Source of the DNA: Streptomyces sp. TSRI0107
Lineage (GTDB): Bacteria; Actinomycetota; Actinomycetes; Streptomycetales; Streptomycetaceae
Length of the DNA stretch: 64,000 nt
Assembly: GCF_001905845.1 (NCBI RefSeq)
Contig: NZ_LIVZ01000002.1
Span: 186,001 to 250,000 of the forward strand
Direction of reading: 5' to 3'
Shown: one piece after another, positions 8,597 through 23,593 of the stretch
Numbering within the stretch: the stretch's first letter is position 1
Layout of the letters: each line of letters opens with the position of its first letter
Program-made: the position numbers and the translations under genes
The notes under the pieces: model-generated
Seen by the model: the letters and a program-made list of their open reading frames with translations, nothing else
Told to the model about the DNA's origin: nothing
Database searches by the model: none

Positions 8597-9232
8597 TCAG
8601 CCCTCCAGGGCCATACGAGCGCCCAGCAACAGCAGCACGCCGCCCGAGACCTGCTCCAGCCGCCGGCGTGCCCCGGCACGGGAGAGGACGGCCTTCATCC
8701 GGCCGACGAACCACACGTACAGGCCGTAGTAGCCGACCTCGAAGACGGCCCAGATCGCGGCGAGGGCGACCATCGCGGGCAGGTGCGGGGCGCCTTCGGG
8801 GACGAACTGCGGCAGGAAGGACAGCGCGAACACGGCCGCCTTGGGGTTGGCGAGGTTCAGCAGCAGCCCCGCGCGGTACGCGGACCAGCCGCTGCGCTCG
8901 ACGGTCTCCCAGGCCTCCCCGGCCTCGCCGGTGCGGCGCATCCGGTGGGCCTGCCGCAGGGCCTGGACGCCGAACCAGACGAGGACGGCGGCGCCGACGA
9001 TCCGCATCACGTCGTACGCCATCTGGGAGGCGGTGAGCAGGGCGGTGAGTCCGAATGCCGCGGCCACGCCCCAGACGAAGACCCCGGTCTCGTTGCCGAG
9101 CACGGTCAGGAAGCCGGAACGGCGGCTGCGCAGCGACTGCTTGATGATCAGGACGGTGCTTGGTCCGGGCGAGGCGGCGATCAGGGCGCAGGCGCCGAGG
9201 AAGGCGAGGAGGGTGCTCAGCATGGGCCTCAT
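8597..9232 (-). CDS. LysE/RhtB-family amino-acid exporter
   Basis: A 211-residue membrane protein with about six hydrophobic segments. The family signature near the N-terminus is visible (ASPGPSTVLIIKQSL, the P-G-P motif of RhtB proteins), as is LLLNLANPKAAVFALSFLPQF, the conserved N-P-K segment. The role is efflux of an amino acid or derivative across the cytoplasmic membrane; the substrate cannot be told. Start ATG 9232 or 9223 (two Met three codons apart). It is divergent from the metallophosphoesterase gene, with an inverted repeat between them. Confidence 0.9.
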   Translation of the reverse strand: MRPMLSTLLAFLGACALIAASPGPSTVLIIKQSLRSRRSGFLTVLGNETGVFVWGVAAAFGLTALLTASQMAYDVMRIVGAAVLVWFGVQALRQAHRMRRTGEAGEAWETVERSGWSAYRAGLLLNLANPKAAVFALSFLPQFVPEGAPHLPAMVALAAIWAVFEVGYYGLYVWFVGRMKAVLSRAGARRRLEQVSGGVLLLLGARMALEG

Positions 9233-9302
9233 CGTCGCGCCGCGCGGTCGGGGCCGACCAGTGGTTTTCGGGAGTCCGGGACGGCCGCACCTCACCTCCA
9301 CC

Positions 9303-9329
9303 TAATGGTTGGGGGTTGATCATCCATTA
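9303..9329. promoter_or_regulatory. TAATGG...CCATTA inverted repeat in a divergent promoter region
   Basis: TAATGG at 9303-9308 and CCATTA at 9324-9329 form a perfect 6-bp inverted repeat, 15 nt apart, in an AT-richer patch between the LysE gene and the phosphoesterase gene. A third TAATG follows at 9334. This looks like an operator for the exporter, which is often controlled by a substrate-sensing regulator. No regulator gene is adjacent. Confidence 0.4.
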
Positions 9330-9403
9330 CGACTAATGCTTTGATTCGGCCGAACCGTTAACCAGGCAGACCGCCGGACCCCCGGCCGCAGGAGGCGCTC
9401 GCC

Positions 9404-10156
9404 GTGCTCGTAGTCGCACACATCAGTGATCTGCATCTGGACGGGAGCGCGCGGGCCACGGAGCGCGCCGAGCGGGTGAGGGACCGGCTGTGGCGGCTGC
9501 CGGGGCGGGTGGACGCCCTGCTGGTGACCGGGGACATCGCGGACCACGGCGCCGAGGCGGAGTACGAGGAGGCCGCCCGGATCCTGGGGCTGCGGGACGG
9601 CGGGGCGCCGTTCCCGGTGCTCACGTGTCCCGGCAACCACGACGCCCGGGCGCCGTACCGCAAGGCCCTGCTGGGGCGGCCGGCCGCCGACGGGCCGGTC
9701 AACAGCGTGCGGGTCTTCGACGACGCCGCCGTGCTGATGTGCGACTCCAGCATTCCGGGGCGGGACGACGGGGCGCTGGAGGACGAGACGTACGCCTGGA
9801 TCGAGGCGACGCTCGACGGGCTCGGCGGCGGGCGCCGGGCGCTGCTCGCCTTCCACCATCCGCCGGTGGCGCTGCACCATCCCCTTCCCGACTCCTACCC
9901 GTTGGGCGAGCCGGACCGGCTGGCCGCGCTGCTGGCACGCCGGCCCGAGATCGCCGGGCTGATCACGGGCCACGCGCACACGCCCGCGGCCACCGTGTTC
10001 GCCGGACGCCCGCTGGTCGTCGGGCCCGGGGTGACGTGGACGCTGCGGCTGCCGTGGGAGGGCGAGCAGGTGGCCGACAGGGACGCCCCGGTCGGGCTGG
10101 CCTTCCACGTCCTGGACGACGAGGGGCGGCTGACCACCCACTTCCGGGTGGTGTGA
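9404..10156 (+). CDS. Metallophosphoesterase, CpdA (cyclic-nucleotide phosphodiesterase)-like
   Basis: A 250-residue calcineurin-like phosphoesterase. All binuclear metal-site motifs are present: HISDLHLDG (DxH), LLVTGDIADHG (GD), CPGNHDARAP (GNHD), FHHPPVALH and TGHAHTPAA (GHAH). This motif set and length match CpdA/Rv0805-type class III 3',5'-cyclic nucleotide phosphodiesterases, but broader phosphodiesterase activity is common. Start GTG 9404, with GGAGGCG upstream. No signal peptide; cytoplasmic. Confidence 0.88.
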   Translation: MLVVAHISDLHLDGSARATERAERVRDRLWRLPGRVDALLVTGDIADHGAEAEYEEAARILGLRDGGAPFPVLTCPGNHDARAPYRKALLGRPAADGPVNSVRVFDDAAVLMCDSSIPGRDDGALEDETYAWIEATLDGLGGGRRALLAFHHPPVALHHPLPDSYPLGEPDRLAALLARRPEIAGLITGHAHTPAATVFAGRPLVVGPGVTWTLRLPWEGEQVADRDAPVGLAFHVLDDEGRLTTHFRVV

Positions 10157-10168
10157 GCGCGGACCGGG

Positions 10169-10765
10169 TCAGGTCACGACCGCGGGAGCGACCGAGAGCT
10201 GCTGGTAGCCGCCGCTGCGGTGGCGCACCGTCAGGGTGACGTGCTCCCCCGGCCTCGCCCGGTCGACGGCACGGACCAGGTCGGCCGCCGAGTCGATCCG
10301 GGCGCCGTCGAAGGTGAGGAGCACGTCGCCGCGGACGAGCCCCGCCGTGTACCCGGGGCCGGGCACATGGACCCCGACCACCTGGGCGCCGGCCTTCTCG
10401 GCGTCCACGACCTCCAGGCCGAGGGCCGCCCCGGCGGCCGGCCGGGGCACGGACACGCCGGTGCCGGCCGAGGCCGACGGGCCGGCCGGGACCGCCGGTG
10501 CCTGCGCCTGATGACGGGCCTGGTGCCGGGTCTGGCCCCGGAACTCGGCGAGTTCACGCATGCCGACGACGGTCGTGCCGACCGTGCCCAGCCCGACCCC
10601 GGCCAGCACCAGGACCGTCCCGGCGCACAGGCCGAGCAGCAGGGTCGTGAGCCGTCGGCCGCGCCGGCGCACGGCGTGCGGGCGCCGGGCGGAGTCGCCG
10701 CTCCGGCCGCCCCCGCCGGGGTCCTGACCAGGCATCGGCTTGGGACGCAACGCAGTCTGTTCCAT
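10169..10765 (-). CDS. Membrane-anchored PDZ-domain protein without protease domain
   Basis: A 198-residue protein. A basic N-terminus is followed by one membrane segment at ~40-65 (LTTLLLGLCAGTVLVLAGVGL), a Pro/Ala linker, and a C-terminal PDZ domain from ~110 (GAALGLEVVDAEKAGAQVVGV, then GYTAGLVRGDVLLTFDGARID, the carboxylate-binding and core strands). The trypsin-like domain of HtrA/DegP proteins is absent, so it is probably a scaffold or regulator for membrane or extracytoplasmic proteolysis. No functional partner is visible nearby. Confidence 0.8.
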   Translation of the reverse strand: MEQTALRPKPMPGQDPGGGGRSGDSARRPHAVRRRGRRLTTLLLGLCAGTVLVLAGVGLGTVGTTVVGMRELAEFRGQTRHQARHQAQAPAVPAGPSASAGTGVSVPRPAAGAALGLEVVDAEKAGAQVVGVHVPGPGYTAGLVRGDVLLTFDGARIDSAADLVRAVDRARPGEHVTLTVRHRSGGYQQLSVAPAVVT

Positions 10766-10918
10766 GGATCGCCTCCGGCTGGTGCCCTACCCGGAGCACC
10801 AGCGCACGACGTGCCACGAACGAGTGAGACTGACCGGTGGCCGGACGAGGGAATCCTTGGACGCCGCACCACCGGCATGCGACGCGTCACTCCCGGCGCG
10901 CACGTCACGGCACACATC

Positions 10919-11785
10919 TCACGCGCGGATCAGCAGCGCCTCCGCGAGGGCCGCCGCCGCGCCCCGCGGTGATCCGCCGTACACCAGTTCCGTGCGGTGC
11001 ACGACGCGCGGGGCGACGACGGGGACGGCGACCGCGCCCGGCACCGCGACGGCCGCCGCGCGGGGCAGCAGGGCCAGCCCGTGACCGGCGGCGGCCAGCG
11101 CGCCGAGCGCCCGTACGTCGGTGCCCTCGTATGTGAGGGCGGGCCGGAAGCCGTGCCCGCCCGTCACCGCCCGCAGCCGGTCCAGCGGGAGGGCCGCGTC
11201 GGGGGCGTCGAGCCAGCGGGCGTCGGCGAGGTCGCCGAGACGCAACCCGGTGCGGCCGGCCAGCGGGTGCGTCCCCGGCAGCAGCACGCAGACCGGTTCC
11301 TCCCCGACGCCCTCGGTGGTCAGCGGGGCGACGTCCGGCAGCCGCAGGGGGTCGCTGGGCGCGGCCAGGCCGTCGACGAGGCCGAGGTCCGCGGTGCCGG
11401 TGGCGACGGCCGCGGGGATCCCGGCGCGGGGCAGCACCCGCAGGGTGACACCGGCCGGCGGGAGCGCGGCGAGCACTCGGGGGCCGAGCGCGGTCGGGGC
11501 GGCTGCGAGGGTCAGCCCGAGCGCGGGTGCCGCCGCGATCCGGGCCACGTCCGCGCGGGCCGCGTCGAGGCGGAGCAGCAGCGGGCCCGCGTGTTCCAGG
11601 AGCCGTTCCCCGGCGGCGGTGGGCGCGACGGGACGGCGGGTGAGCAGGGACGCGCCGAGGTCCTGTTCGAGGGCGGCGATGTGCTGGGACACCGCGGACT
11701 GGGTGTAGCCCAGCTCGCGCGCGGCCTCGGAGAAGGAGGCGAGGCGGGCGACGGTGACGTAGGTGCGCAGGAGGTGCGGGTCCAT
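10919..11785 (-). CDS. LysR-family transcriptional regulator
   Basis: A 288-residue regulator. Residues 1-60 are the LysR winged HTH (DPHLLRTYVTVARLASFSEAA, then ELGYTQSAVSQHIAALEQDLG). The rest is the periplasmic-binding-like effector domain. Start ATG 11785 fits the usual LysR start before the HTH. It is divergent from the PyrG-like amidotransferase gene, and a T-N11-A dyad lies between them, which makes that gene a likely target. Confidence 0.93.
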   Translation of the reverse strand: MDPHLLRTYVTVARLASFSEAARELGYTQSAVSQHIAALEQDLGASLLTRRPVAPTAAGERLLEHAGPLLLRLDAARADVARIAAAPALGLTLAAAPTALGPRVLAALPPAGVTLRVLPRAGIPAAVATGTADLGLVDGLAAPSDPLRLPDVAPLTTEGVGEEPVCVLLPGTHPLAGRTGLRLGDLADARWLDAPDAALPLDRLRAVTGGHGFRPALTYEGTDVRALGALAAAGHGLALLPRAAAVAVPGAVAVPVVAPRVVHRTELVYGGSPRGAAAALAEALLIRA

Positions 11786-11800
11786 GCGGGCCAGCCTCTC

Positions 11801-11815
11801 ATCAGCATTGCTTAT
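11801..11815. promoter_or_regulatory. LysR-type T-N11-A dyad in the LysR/amidotransferase gap
   Basis: ATCAGC (11801-11806) and GCTTAT (11810-11815) form an imperfect dyad (5 of 6 matches) around ATT, with T at 11802 and A at 11814 giving the T-N11-A spacing of LysR boxes. It lies between the divergent starts at 11785 and 11874, the expected place for autoregulation and control of the neighbour. Confidence 0.5.
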
Positions 11816-11873
11816 CGAGGGTGCAGAGATCATCGTTGGACGTGAACGAAGGGCCGCGCCCAGGATGAACGGC

Positions 11874-12611
11874 ATGACACAGACCGCAGCGCGCACCGCG
11901 CGGGTCGCCCTGGTCGGCGACCGCACCCCCGACGTCGTCTCGCACAGCCGTATCCCCCTGCTGCTCGACTCGCTCGCCGCCCGCGACCGGCTCGTCCTCG
12001 ACCCGTACTGGATCCCCTCCACGGAAGCCGAGGCCGACGGCGCGGTGCGCGGGTTCGACGCGGTGTGGGTGGTGCCCGGCAGTCCGTACCGCAGCGAGGC
12101 GGGCGTGCTCGCCGCGATCCGTACGGCGCGCGAGGAGGGCGTCCCGTTCCTCGGCACCTGCGGCGGCTTCCAGCACGCGCTGCTGGAGTACGCCCGCGCG
12201 GTGTGCGGGCTGACCAGGGTGGCGCACGCCGAGAACGAGCCCGACGCCGAGGACTTCCTCATCGAACCGCTCGCCTGCTCGCTGGCCGGCCACGAGGCCG
12301 CCGTACGGCTGGAGCCGGGCTCCCTCGCGCACTCCCTGCTCGGCTCGGAGCGGACCGTCGAGCGCTACTCCTGCAACTACGGGCCCTCCCGGCACCTCGA
12401 CACCCTGCGCGCGCACGGGCTGCGGTTCTCCGGACGGGACGAGGACGGCGCCGTCCGGATCGTCGAACTGCCGGGCCACCCCTTCTTCGTGGCGACACTC
12501 TTCCAGCCGGAGCTGTCCGGCGACGGCTCGCGCCCGCACCCGGTGATCCGGGCGCTGGCGCGAGCCGCGGTCGAGCACGCCGCCGCGCGGGAGGCGGCTC
12601 AGCCCGTGTGA
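11874..12611 (+). CDS. CTP-synthase-C-terminal-like class I glutamine amidotransferase
   Basis: A 245-residue protein related to the glutaminase half of PyrG but without the synthetase half. The nucleophile elbow reads [17 protein letters not shown], with Cys as nucleophile. In related families this position can be selenocysteine ('CTP synthase C-terminal region-related (seleno)protein'), but here it is Cys. A His for the triad sits in [15 protein letters not shown]. Start ATG 11874 has AGGA 8 nt upstream; ATG 11865 is an alternative. The reaction is unknown. Its 3' end overlaps the convergent oxidase gene by 13 nt. Confidence 0.82.
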   Translation: MTQTAARTARVALVGDRTPDVVSHSRIPLLLDSLAARDRLVLDPYWIPSTEAEADGAVRGFDAVWVVPGSPYRSEAGVLAAIRTAREEGVPFLGTCGGFQHALLEYARAVCGLTRVAHAENEPDAEDFLIEPLACSLAGHEAAVRLEPGSLAHSLLGSERTVERYSCNYGPSRHLDTLRAHGLRFSGRDEDGAVRIVELPGHPFFVATLFQPELSGDGSRPHPVIRALARAAVEHAAAREAAQPV

Positions 12612-14482
12612 CCCTCCCCGTGGCCGCCGTGCGCCCCGCCGTGGTCGAACTTCAGCGCCTCGGGCGGCATGACCACGAACGGCCGCATCATGCCCATGTC
12701 CTCGTGTTCGAGGAGGTGGCAGTGGTACATGAAGCGGCCGTACGCCCCGTCGAACCGGCCCATCACGCGCAGCGTCTGGTTCCCGGGCACCCGGAACACG
12801 TCCTTGTGGCCGCGCTCGTTGGGCGCGAGCGGGATCTCGGTGTCCGCGTCGTACCGGATCGGGGTGCGGGTGCCGCCGATCGCCGGGTCGAAGCCGGAGA
12901 CGTCGTAGGCGTCGCGGCCCAGGAGCTGGAAGTCGGCCAGGTGGATGTGCATGGGGTGGACGATCGGCGCCAGGTTGAGGAAGCTCCACTGCTCGTGGCT
13001 GCCCTCGGCGATGGTGTAGTTGAGGGCGTCGTTGAACGTCCGGGCCATCCGCCGGTAGGTCCGCGTCCTGCCGTCCGGGCCGGTGATCTGGATGATCCCG
13101 TCCGTGGGCACCTGGATGTCGCCGGGGTTCCCGACCTCCGCCATCTCCCACATCTCGGGGTGGCCGCCGGCGCCCTTGGTGGCGGGCGGGGTCAGCACGA
13201 TCAGCCGGTGGCCGTGCTCGATGTCGTGGGTGAGGCGGCGGAACGAGCCGGAGAGCACCTCGGGCAGCTCGAAGGTGTCGGGCTCCGCGCAGTCGCCCAC
13301 GCGGAACTCCATCACCTGCGGGTACCGCACGTTGCCCACCGGGTCGGGCACCCCGGCCGGCTGGTTGGCGCCCTTGTTGACCAGCCGCAGGGTGCGGCCC
13401 TCGAGCCCTCGGAAGTCCACCAGCAGGTCGAACCGCTCGGCGGGCGCCGCGGTCAGGGTGGGCAGCGTCTCGTCGAAGTCGACCGGGACCGGCCTCGGCA
13501 GCAGCCCGCCGTCACTGCCGATCTGGTGCACGACGCCCGGCACCGGGTTGTCGTCCTCGTCGACCAGCACGAGGTCGTAGATCCGCGCGTTGGACGCGTT
13601 GACCAGCCGGAAGCGGTACCAGGCCGCGGCCACGTCGGCGTACGGCCAGATACGGCCGTTGACCGTGGTGTAGGGGCCGGTGAAGGGCAGGCTGACCGGC
13701 TTGCCCGTCTCCGGGTGGGACGGGATCACGACGACCGTCTTGTGCAGCAGCCGGCCGTTGAGACGGCCGTCCTCGTCGGTGTCGAGGTTGCGGTCGGCGA
13801 GCAGCAGCGGGATCTCCCGCTCCCCGGAGGGGAGATGGAGGGCGTCCTCCTCGTCGTCGCGGACGAGGTAGGTGCCGTACAGTCCCGTCATCACGTTCCA
13901 CCGCGTGATGTTCATGGCGTGGTCGTGGTACCACCACTGGACGGCCTGGTGGTCGTTCGGGTACTCGGAGAGCTGGGCGTCGCCGAAGCCGACCGCGTTG
14001 TCCGCCCAGCCGTCGTTGCCGCCGCCGGTCTGCGCGCCGTGCAGATGGGTGACGGACCACGGAGGCAGGGCGGCGACGTCCTTGTTCGGCTCGACGCCCT
14101 CGCGGCCCGGCTCGGTGGTGGCGGGCGGGGTGCCGGGGGCGCGGGCCGGGACCTCCACGGAGGTCACCGGGTACTCGCCGTCCCGGGGAATGCGGTTGGT
14201 CCAGGCGATGCGCACGCGCTGCCCGCGGCGCACCTCGATGGTGGGGCCAGGCACCTGGCCGTCGTACCCCCACATCAGGGTCGGCGGCAGCTGCGGGTGC
14301 AGGCGCACCCAGGTCGGGCGGAGCGCGATCTCGGTCTCGCGCAGGACGTCGTCGCCCTGCGGCCGCAGGACCGGCGGGACGGGCAGCGGGGCGACGTAGG
14401 GCGTGAGGCCGGCCGGTGCGGGCCGCTTGCTGCCGTCGCGCTCGGTGAGCTGCCCGGTGGTCCTCTCGATGATGTCGGTCAA
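12599..14482 (-). CDS. Multicopper oxidase, phenoxazinone-synthase-like
   Basis: A 627-residue three-cupredoxin oxidase. All copper ligands are visible: [21 protein letters not shown] and [13 protein letters not shown], giving the type 1 and trinuclear sites with an axial Met. The N-terminus (TDIIER, then [10 protein letters not shown]) and overall length resemble phenoxazinone synthase (PhsA) of S. antibioticus, which couples o-aminophenols, but spore-coat CotA-like oxidases are close relatives. No Tat signal is seen, in line with PhsA. The start is TTG 14482 with a GGGGG upstream; no ATG or GTG fits. No aminophenol pathway genes are in the window, so the substrate is open. Confidence 0.88.
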   Translation of the reverse strand: MTDIIERTTGQLTERDGSKRPAPAGLTPYVAPLPVPPVLRPQGDDVLRETEIALRPTWVRLHPQLPPTLMWGYDGQVPGPTIEVRRGQRVRIAWTNRIPRDGEYPVTSVEVPARAPGTPPATTEPGREGVEPNKDVAALPPWSVTHLHGAQTGGGNDGWADNAVGFGDAQLSEYPNDHQAVQWWYHDHAMNITRWNVMTGLYGTYLVRDDEEDALHLPSGEREIPLLLADRNLDTDEDGRLNGRLLHKTVVVIPSHPETGKPVSLPFTGPYTTVNGRIWPYADVAAAWYRFRLVNASNARIYDLVLVDEDDNPVPGVVHQIGSDGGLLPRPVPVDFDETLPTLTAAPAERFDLLVDFRGLEGRTLRLVNKGANQPAGVPDPVGNVRYPQVMEFRVGDCAEPDTFELPEVLSGSFRRLTHDIEHGHRLIVLTPPATKGAGGHPEMWEMAEVGNPGDIQVPTDGIIQITGPDGRTRTYRRMARTFNDALNYTIAEGSHEQWSFLNLAPIVHPMHIHLADFQLLGRDAYDVSGFDPAIGGTRTPIRYDADTEIPLAPNERGHKDVFRVPGNQTLRVMGRFDGAYGRFMYHCHLLEHEDMGMMRPFVVMPPEALKFDHGGAHGGHGEGHTG

Positions 14483-14668
14483 GGTCGAACACCCCCGTGT
14501 GTTCTGTCGACTGTTCCCCTCATCCCAGAAGACTCCGTTCGTCCCGCCCCGGTTCACTGAATGCCCCGTTCCGTACGAGAAAGTTCGGAAACCGTGAAGG
14601 GAAGCGGTTCGTCCGGTTCCTGACCGGCCCGGAGTCCGTTGTCGGTGGCGGCTGTTACGTTCTGCCAC

Positions 14669-18458
<3,790 letters not shown>

Positions 18459-18481
18459 TTACGGCCCCGTGCCGAGGCGGG

Positions 18482-19660
18482 TCACACCCTCACCTGGATC
18501 AGCGCGTGCGTGCCCGCCGTCCGCCAGCGCTGCCCCTCCGCCGCGACGAGGGAGGCCTCGGTGCGGGCGTCGAGGCCGCAGATCACCTCGGACTTCAGGG
18601 TGCGCAGGGCGGCGACGGGACCCGGGAACCAGTCGGTGAGATCGGCGAAGGGAGTGCTCGGCGGCCACCGCCGGTCGCCGACGAGACGGCGGTAGTTGAG
18701 GTCGCCCTTGAAGACGGTCACCGTGGCCGCGGCGAACTCGGCGCGCAGGTCGTCCGGCATCTCGGCGTACGGCAGCGGGCCGCCGGAGAAGGGATGGGCG
18801 CGGACGGTGAGGCGGCCGTCGGTCATCGCCGCCCACAGCCGCCGTCCGTATCCGGCGGCCGCGCCGGATGCCGCGGTGAGCCGGCGCAGGGCGTCGAGGA
18901 CGTCGGCGGTGGTGGCGTCGGAGACGTAGTACGGGTACGGCTTGACGTGCAGCACGGCTCGTTCGACGCGGCCCTGCCGGAGGAGGTCGGCGATGAGCAG
19001 CAGGTCCGGGACGAGTTCACGGCCCGCGTTGTCGGCGACCAGGCAGAGGGTGCCCGTGCCGGAGGGCGGGAGCAGCGACCAGAGGGTGTCGCTGTCGTCG
19101 GCGACCAGGCCCGGGACGGCGGCCCGGGTCTCGGCGCCCTCGGCGGAGAGCCGGAAGCCGAGGTCGGCGCGGTTGCCCCAGAGGGAGCCGTGCAGCAGGG
19201 CGCGGGCGCGTTCGTCGTCCGGGCGGTCCTCCAGGGCGTCCAGGGCGGCGAGTTCGTCGTCCGTCGCCGGGGCGTCCAGCTCGGCGAGCTTGGCCGGGCG
19301 GAACGGGTCGATGCCCTGCCAGGGACCTGGCGTGAAGTAGCCGACGGCGTCGAGGAGTTGCCGGTAGAAGTAGCTCTCGGACCACAGCCACGGCACGTCG
19401 AACCAGGACCGTCCGACGTGGGTGTCGAGCCCCCAGTCGCGCCAGCGGCCGAGGTCGGGCGCGTCGGCGGGGAGCGGTTCGAGGACGCCCTCGGTGCAGT
19501 TCGCCAGCAGCATGTCGAGGGCGCGGCGCCGCTCGGGGTCGTACGGGACGGACTCCCGTACCTGCCGGATGATCGCGGGGTGGCGCTCGGCCAGCACGCT
19601 GTGCGGGAAGGAGCCGGGCCGGTCGGCGAGGAGCACGGGCGCGGGGGCGGTGTCGGGCAT
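18482..19660 (-). CDS. DUF89/ARMT1-family damage-control phosphatase-like protein
   Basis: A 392-residue protein starting at ATG 19660 (MPDTAPAPVLLADRPGSF). It has the DUF89 metal-site segments: LVADNAGRELVPDLLLIADLL (Asp-Asn pair) and TVFKGDLNYRRLVGD (Lys, Gly-Asp-Asn). The family hydrolyses phosphorylated sugars and cofactors ('damage control') in a Co/Ni/Mn-dependent way; the older carboxyl-methyltransferase label is doubtful. It sits directly downstream of cprB (54 nt) on the same strand, a layout I recall from S. coelicolor. Confidence 0.85.
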   Translation of the reverse strand: MPDTAPAPVLLADRPGSFPHSVLAERHPAIIRQVRESVPYDPERRRALDMLLANCTEGVLEPLPADAPDLGRWRDWGLDTHVGRSWFDVPWLWSESYFYRQLLDAVGYFTPGPWQGIDPFRPAKLAELDAPATDDELAALDALEDRPDDERARALLHGSLWGNRADLGFRLSAEGAETRAAVPGLVADDSDTLWSLLPPSGTGTLCLVADNAGRELVPDLLLIADLLRQGRVERAVLHVKPYPYYVSDATTADVLDALRRLTAASGAAAGYGRRLWAAMTDGRLTVRAHPFSGGPLPYAEMPDDLRAEFAAATVTVFKGDLNYRRLVGDRRWPPSTPFADLTDWFPGPVAALRTLKSEVICGLDARTEASLVAAEGQRWRTAGTHALIQVRV

Positions 19661-19714
19661 GCGCCTCACCGTACCGCGCGGGATCGGGCGCCTCGCCGGT
19701 CGCGGCGGGGCCGG

Positions 19715-20362
19715 TCAGGCGGTTCTCATCTCCCGTTCCAGGTGGGCGACGAGGCTGAGGTAGCGCGGGCGGCGGGTCACCGGTACCAGGCCGCGGATGA
19801 GGACGTACCACATCTCGGCCATGCGGCGGGGCAGCCGGACGAGGGGTTCGAGGGAACGGCCCATGACCCGCAGGCCGACGAAGAAGCTGACGAGGGAGTG
19901 GGCGATGGCGTCTATGTCGGTGTCGGGGTGGACGTCGGACTCCTTGACCGCGCCCAGGAGTTTGCGGGAGGCGATCTCCAGCCACTCCGTGAACGGGTGC
20001 GGCAGCGGCGGCCGTACGCCCACGCCGGCGGTGGCCAGGCGCAGTCCCGCGCGGGCGACCGGGCCTTCGACGGCGAGCCGGGCGATGCCGAAGGTGATGC
20101 GCATCAGGGCTTCCAGGGATGAGCAGTCCCGGTCGTCGACCTCGCGGGCCAGTCGGCGCGAGGACTGCGACTGGATCTCCATGATGGCGTGCGCCAGGTC
20201 TTCCTTCGCGGCGAAGTGGAAGTACAGGGCGCCCTTGGTGACATGGGCGTGCTCGACGATGTCGCTCAGGCTGGTCGATTCGTAGCCGTGCCGGTCGAAC
20301 AGGTCGGCGGCGGCTGTGATAATCGTCGCTCGGGTCTGTTCGGCGCGTAACTGCCTCGCCAT
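19715..20362 (-). CDS. cprB: CprB-type gamma-butyrolactone receptor homologue (TetR family)
   Basis: A 215-residue TetR-family repressor. The N-terminus MARQLRAEQTRATII, AAADLFDRHGYESTSL and VTKGALYFHFAAKEDLAHAI are close to S. coelicolor CprB and the ArpA/ScbR family. The C-terminal ligand domain ends EMWYVLIRGLVPVTRR, also typical. It likely controls the timing of antibiotic production and sporulation. Whether it binds a butyrolactone is unclear even for CprB. Start ATG 20362. A near-palindrome resembling an autoregulatory element lies 22 nt upstream, so autorepression is expected. Confidence 0.94.
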   Translation of the reverse strand: MARQLRAEQTRATIITAAADLFDRHGYESTSLSDIVEHAHVTKGALYFHFAAKEDLAHAIMEIQSQSSRRLAREVDDRDCSSLEALMRITFGIARLAVEGPVARAGLRLATAGVGVRPPLPHPFTEWLEIASRKLLGAVKESDVHPDTDIDAIAHSLVSFFVGLRVMGRSLEPLVRLPRRMAEMWYVLIRGLVPVTRRPRYLSLVAHLEREMRTA

Positions 20363-20383
20363 CGTCTCGACTCTCCTGGATGA

Positions 20384-20407
20384 AAAGAACGGGCCATGCC
20401 GTTTTTT
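20384..20407. promoter_or_regulatory. ARE-like palindrome upstream of cprB
   Basis: AACGG (20388-20392) mirrors CCGTT (20399-20403) around a 6-nt centre, and the flanks AAA (20384-20386) mirror TTT (20405-20407), a 24-bp near-palindrome. It resembles the autoregulatory elements bound by ArpA-type receptors and lies just before the cprB start, where S. coelicolor CprB is reported to bind its own promoter. Predicted operator; no binding data here. Confidence 0.6.
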
Positions 20408-20620
20408 AGTTACGGGGTGCACACGATAGCTCACACCCCGCTGGCATGTGCCAGACCGTCAGCTGGCTACGCCTCTCCACGTGGACGCGTTGACGCAGTT
20501 CATCGTAGCCCCAACCAGTGGTGATCCAGGAGGCCGATGACCGGAACCTTACGATCCCGAGGCCCGGCATATGACAAACTCCCGCCGAAACATACCGGAT
20601 ATGCGGTTCTTATAGATGGG
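20408..20620. other. Gap between cprB and the subtilase gene
   Basis: Together with the ARE-like site and the terminator this makes a 325-nt interval without a gene. The part here is AT-richer than its surroundings and probably holds the cprB promoter. I see no coding potential and no further clear repeats. Confidence 0.5.
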
Positions 20621-20671
20621 GAAACAAAAAAGGTGGGCCGGACGGTGCCCATCCGCACCGTCCGGCCCACC
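20621..20671 (-). terminator. Strong intrinsic terminator of the subtilase gene
   Basis: A perfect 17-bp inverted repeat (20632-20648 with 20655-20671, loop CCATCC) is followed in the minus direction by a T-run interrupted once (plus strand AAACAAAAAA at 20622-20631). This is a textbook rho-independent terminator, unusually complete for Streptomyces, 16 nt after the subtilase stop. Confidence 0.9.
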
Positions 20672-20687
20672 CGTCAGGGGAAGCGCC

Positions 20688-22493
<1,806 letters not shown>

Positions 22494-22785
22494 GGGCGTG
22501 CCTTTCGTGGCCGTACTCCGGGCAGCTCGGAGCGGCGGTCGGGCGCTTCTTCGTCGAAGCGGAGGGGGGTTTACCGAAAAGCGAGCGCGTTGGCCGGCCA
22601 GGCGCGAGGTGCGTCAGCTGGGTCAGGGGTTACCTGTGGGTCAGCTGTGCTCGAACGATAGGCAAACGAAAGGTCACAGGGATACAGGGGAAACCCTCGA
22701 TCCGGCCGGAAACCCACCCTCGCTGTCCGGGAGTTGACCGCTCCTGACGGGATTCGCCCGCTATGCGGGGACGGTTACCGGCTCA

Positions 22786-23453
22786 CTACGGGAAGTACGG
22801 CGCGCCGTCCGCCCCCGGCCGCGCGCGGTCCAGCCGCAGGCCCAGCATGGCGGCGAGCCGGTGCTCGGGGTGGTCGAGGTCGAGGCCGGCCAGGGCGACG
22901 GCCCTGCGGACCCGGTAGCGCAGGGTGTCGGGGTGGACGTTCAGCTCGCGGGCGCAGGCCGCGACATCGCCGAACGCGTCCAGGTAGGGCCCGCGTAGGC
23001 GAAGACGCGGTGGCCGGTGTCCTCCACGCTGACCAGGCCCTGGGTGAGGGAGGCGAGGGTCTGGGCGAGGGAGTACAGGTCGCCGCGGTGCCCTGTGGCG
23101 GTGGCGGCGGCGCGGGCCAGTTCGGCGCGGGCCACGGTCTCCACCTCGTCCCAGCGCAGCCCGGCCGGGACGACCAGCAGGGCGACGCCCGCGGGCGCGG
23201 CGGCCGCGCGTACGTCGTCGCCGGCCTCGCGCACGGCCACGGCGACGGCCCCCGCCGCCCCGGCGGCACGCAGCGACGCCACCGCGTCGGCTCCCCGCGC
23301 GCCGACCGCCGGCACCAGCGCCCCGGCCAGTTCCCCGACGGCCTCACCGGGCTCGGCGATGACGACGGCCCCGAACCCGGCACCCCGCCCCCGCCGGACA
23401 CCGACTCGGCCCCGAGCACGGCGGCGAGCCTGCTCAGGGGGCGCGGGCGGCAT
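22786..23453 (-). pseudogene. Decayed PucR-family transcriptional regulator
   Basis: Pieces of one PucR protein lie in different frames. The start ATG 23453 (MPPAP) runs into CCCCC and shifts into a frame reading LSRLAAVLGAESVSGGGG. It then returns to the first frame (AGFGAVVIAEPGEAVGELAG ... TLASLTQGLVSVEDTGHRVFAYAG). At ~23000 it jumps, with another frame change, straight to the C-terminal HTH (YLDAFGDVAACARELN, then VHPDTLRYRVRRAVALAG), ending at TAG 22788-22786. The usual ~300 residues between the 'VSVEDT' segment and the HTH are missing. So the gene has an internal deletion plus frameshifts and is very unlikely to give a working regulator, barring assembly error. Confidence 0.75.
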
Positions 23454-23593
23454 CGGGACCGCCGAGAACGTGGGACATGCGGCCGCAGTAGGCGAGCGGC
23501 GCGGGGTTGCCGCAAGGGTGACCGAATGCCGGCGGGGTTGCTCCGTGTCGAGGCAGTCGGGACCGCCCTGACAGGAAGAAGAGGACGGGTTGG

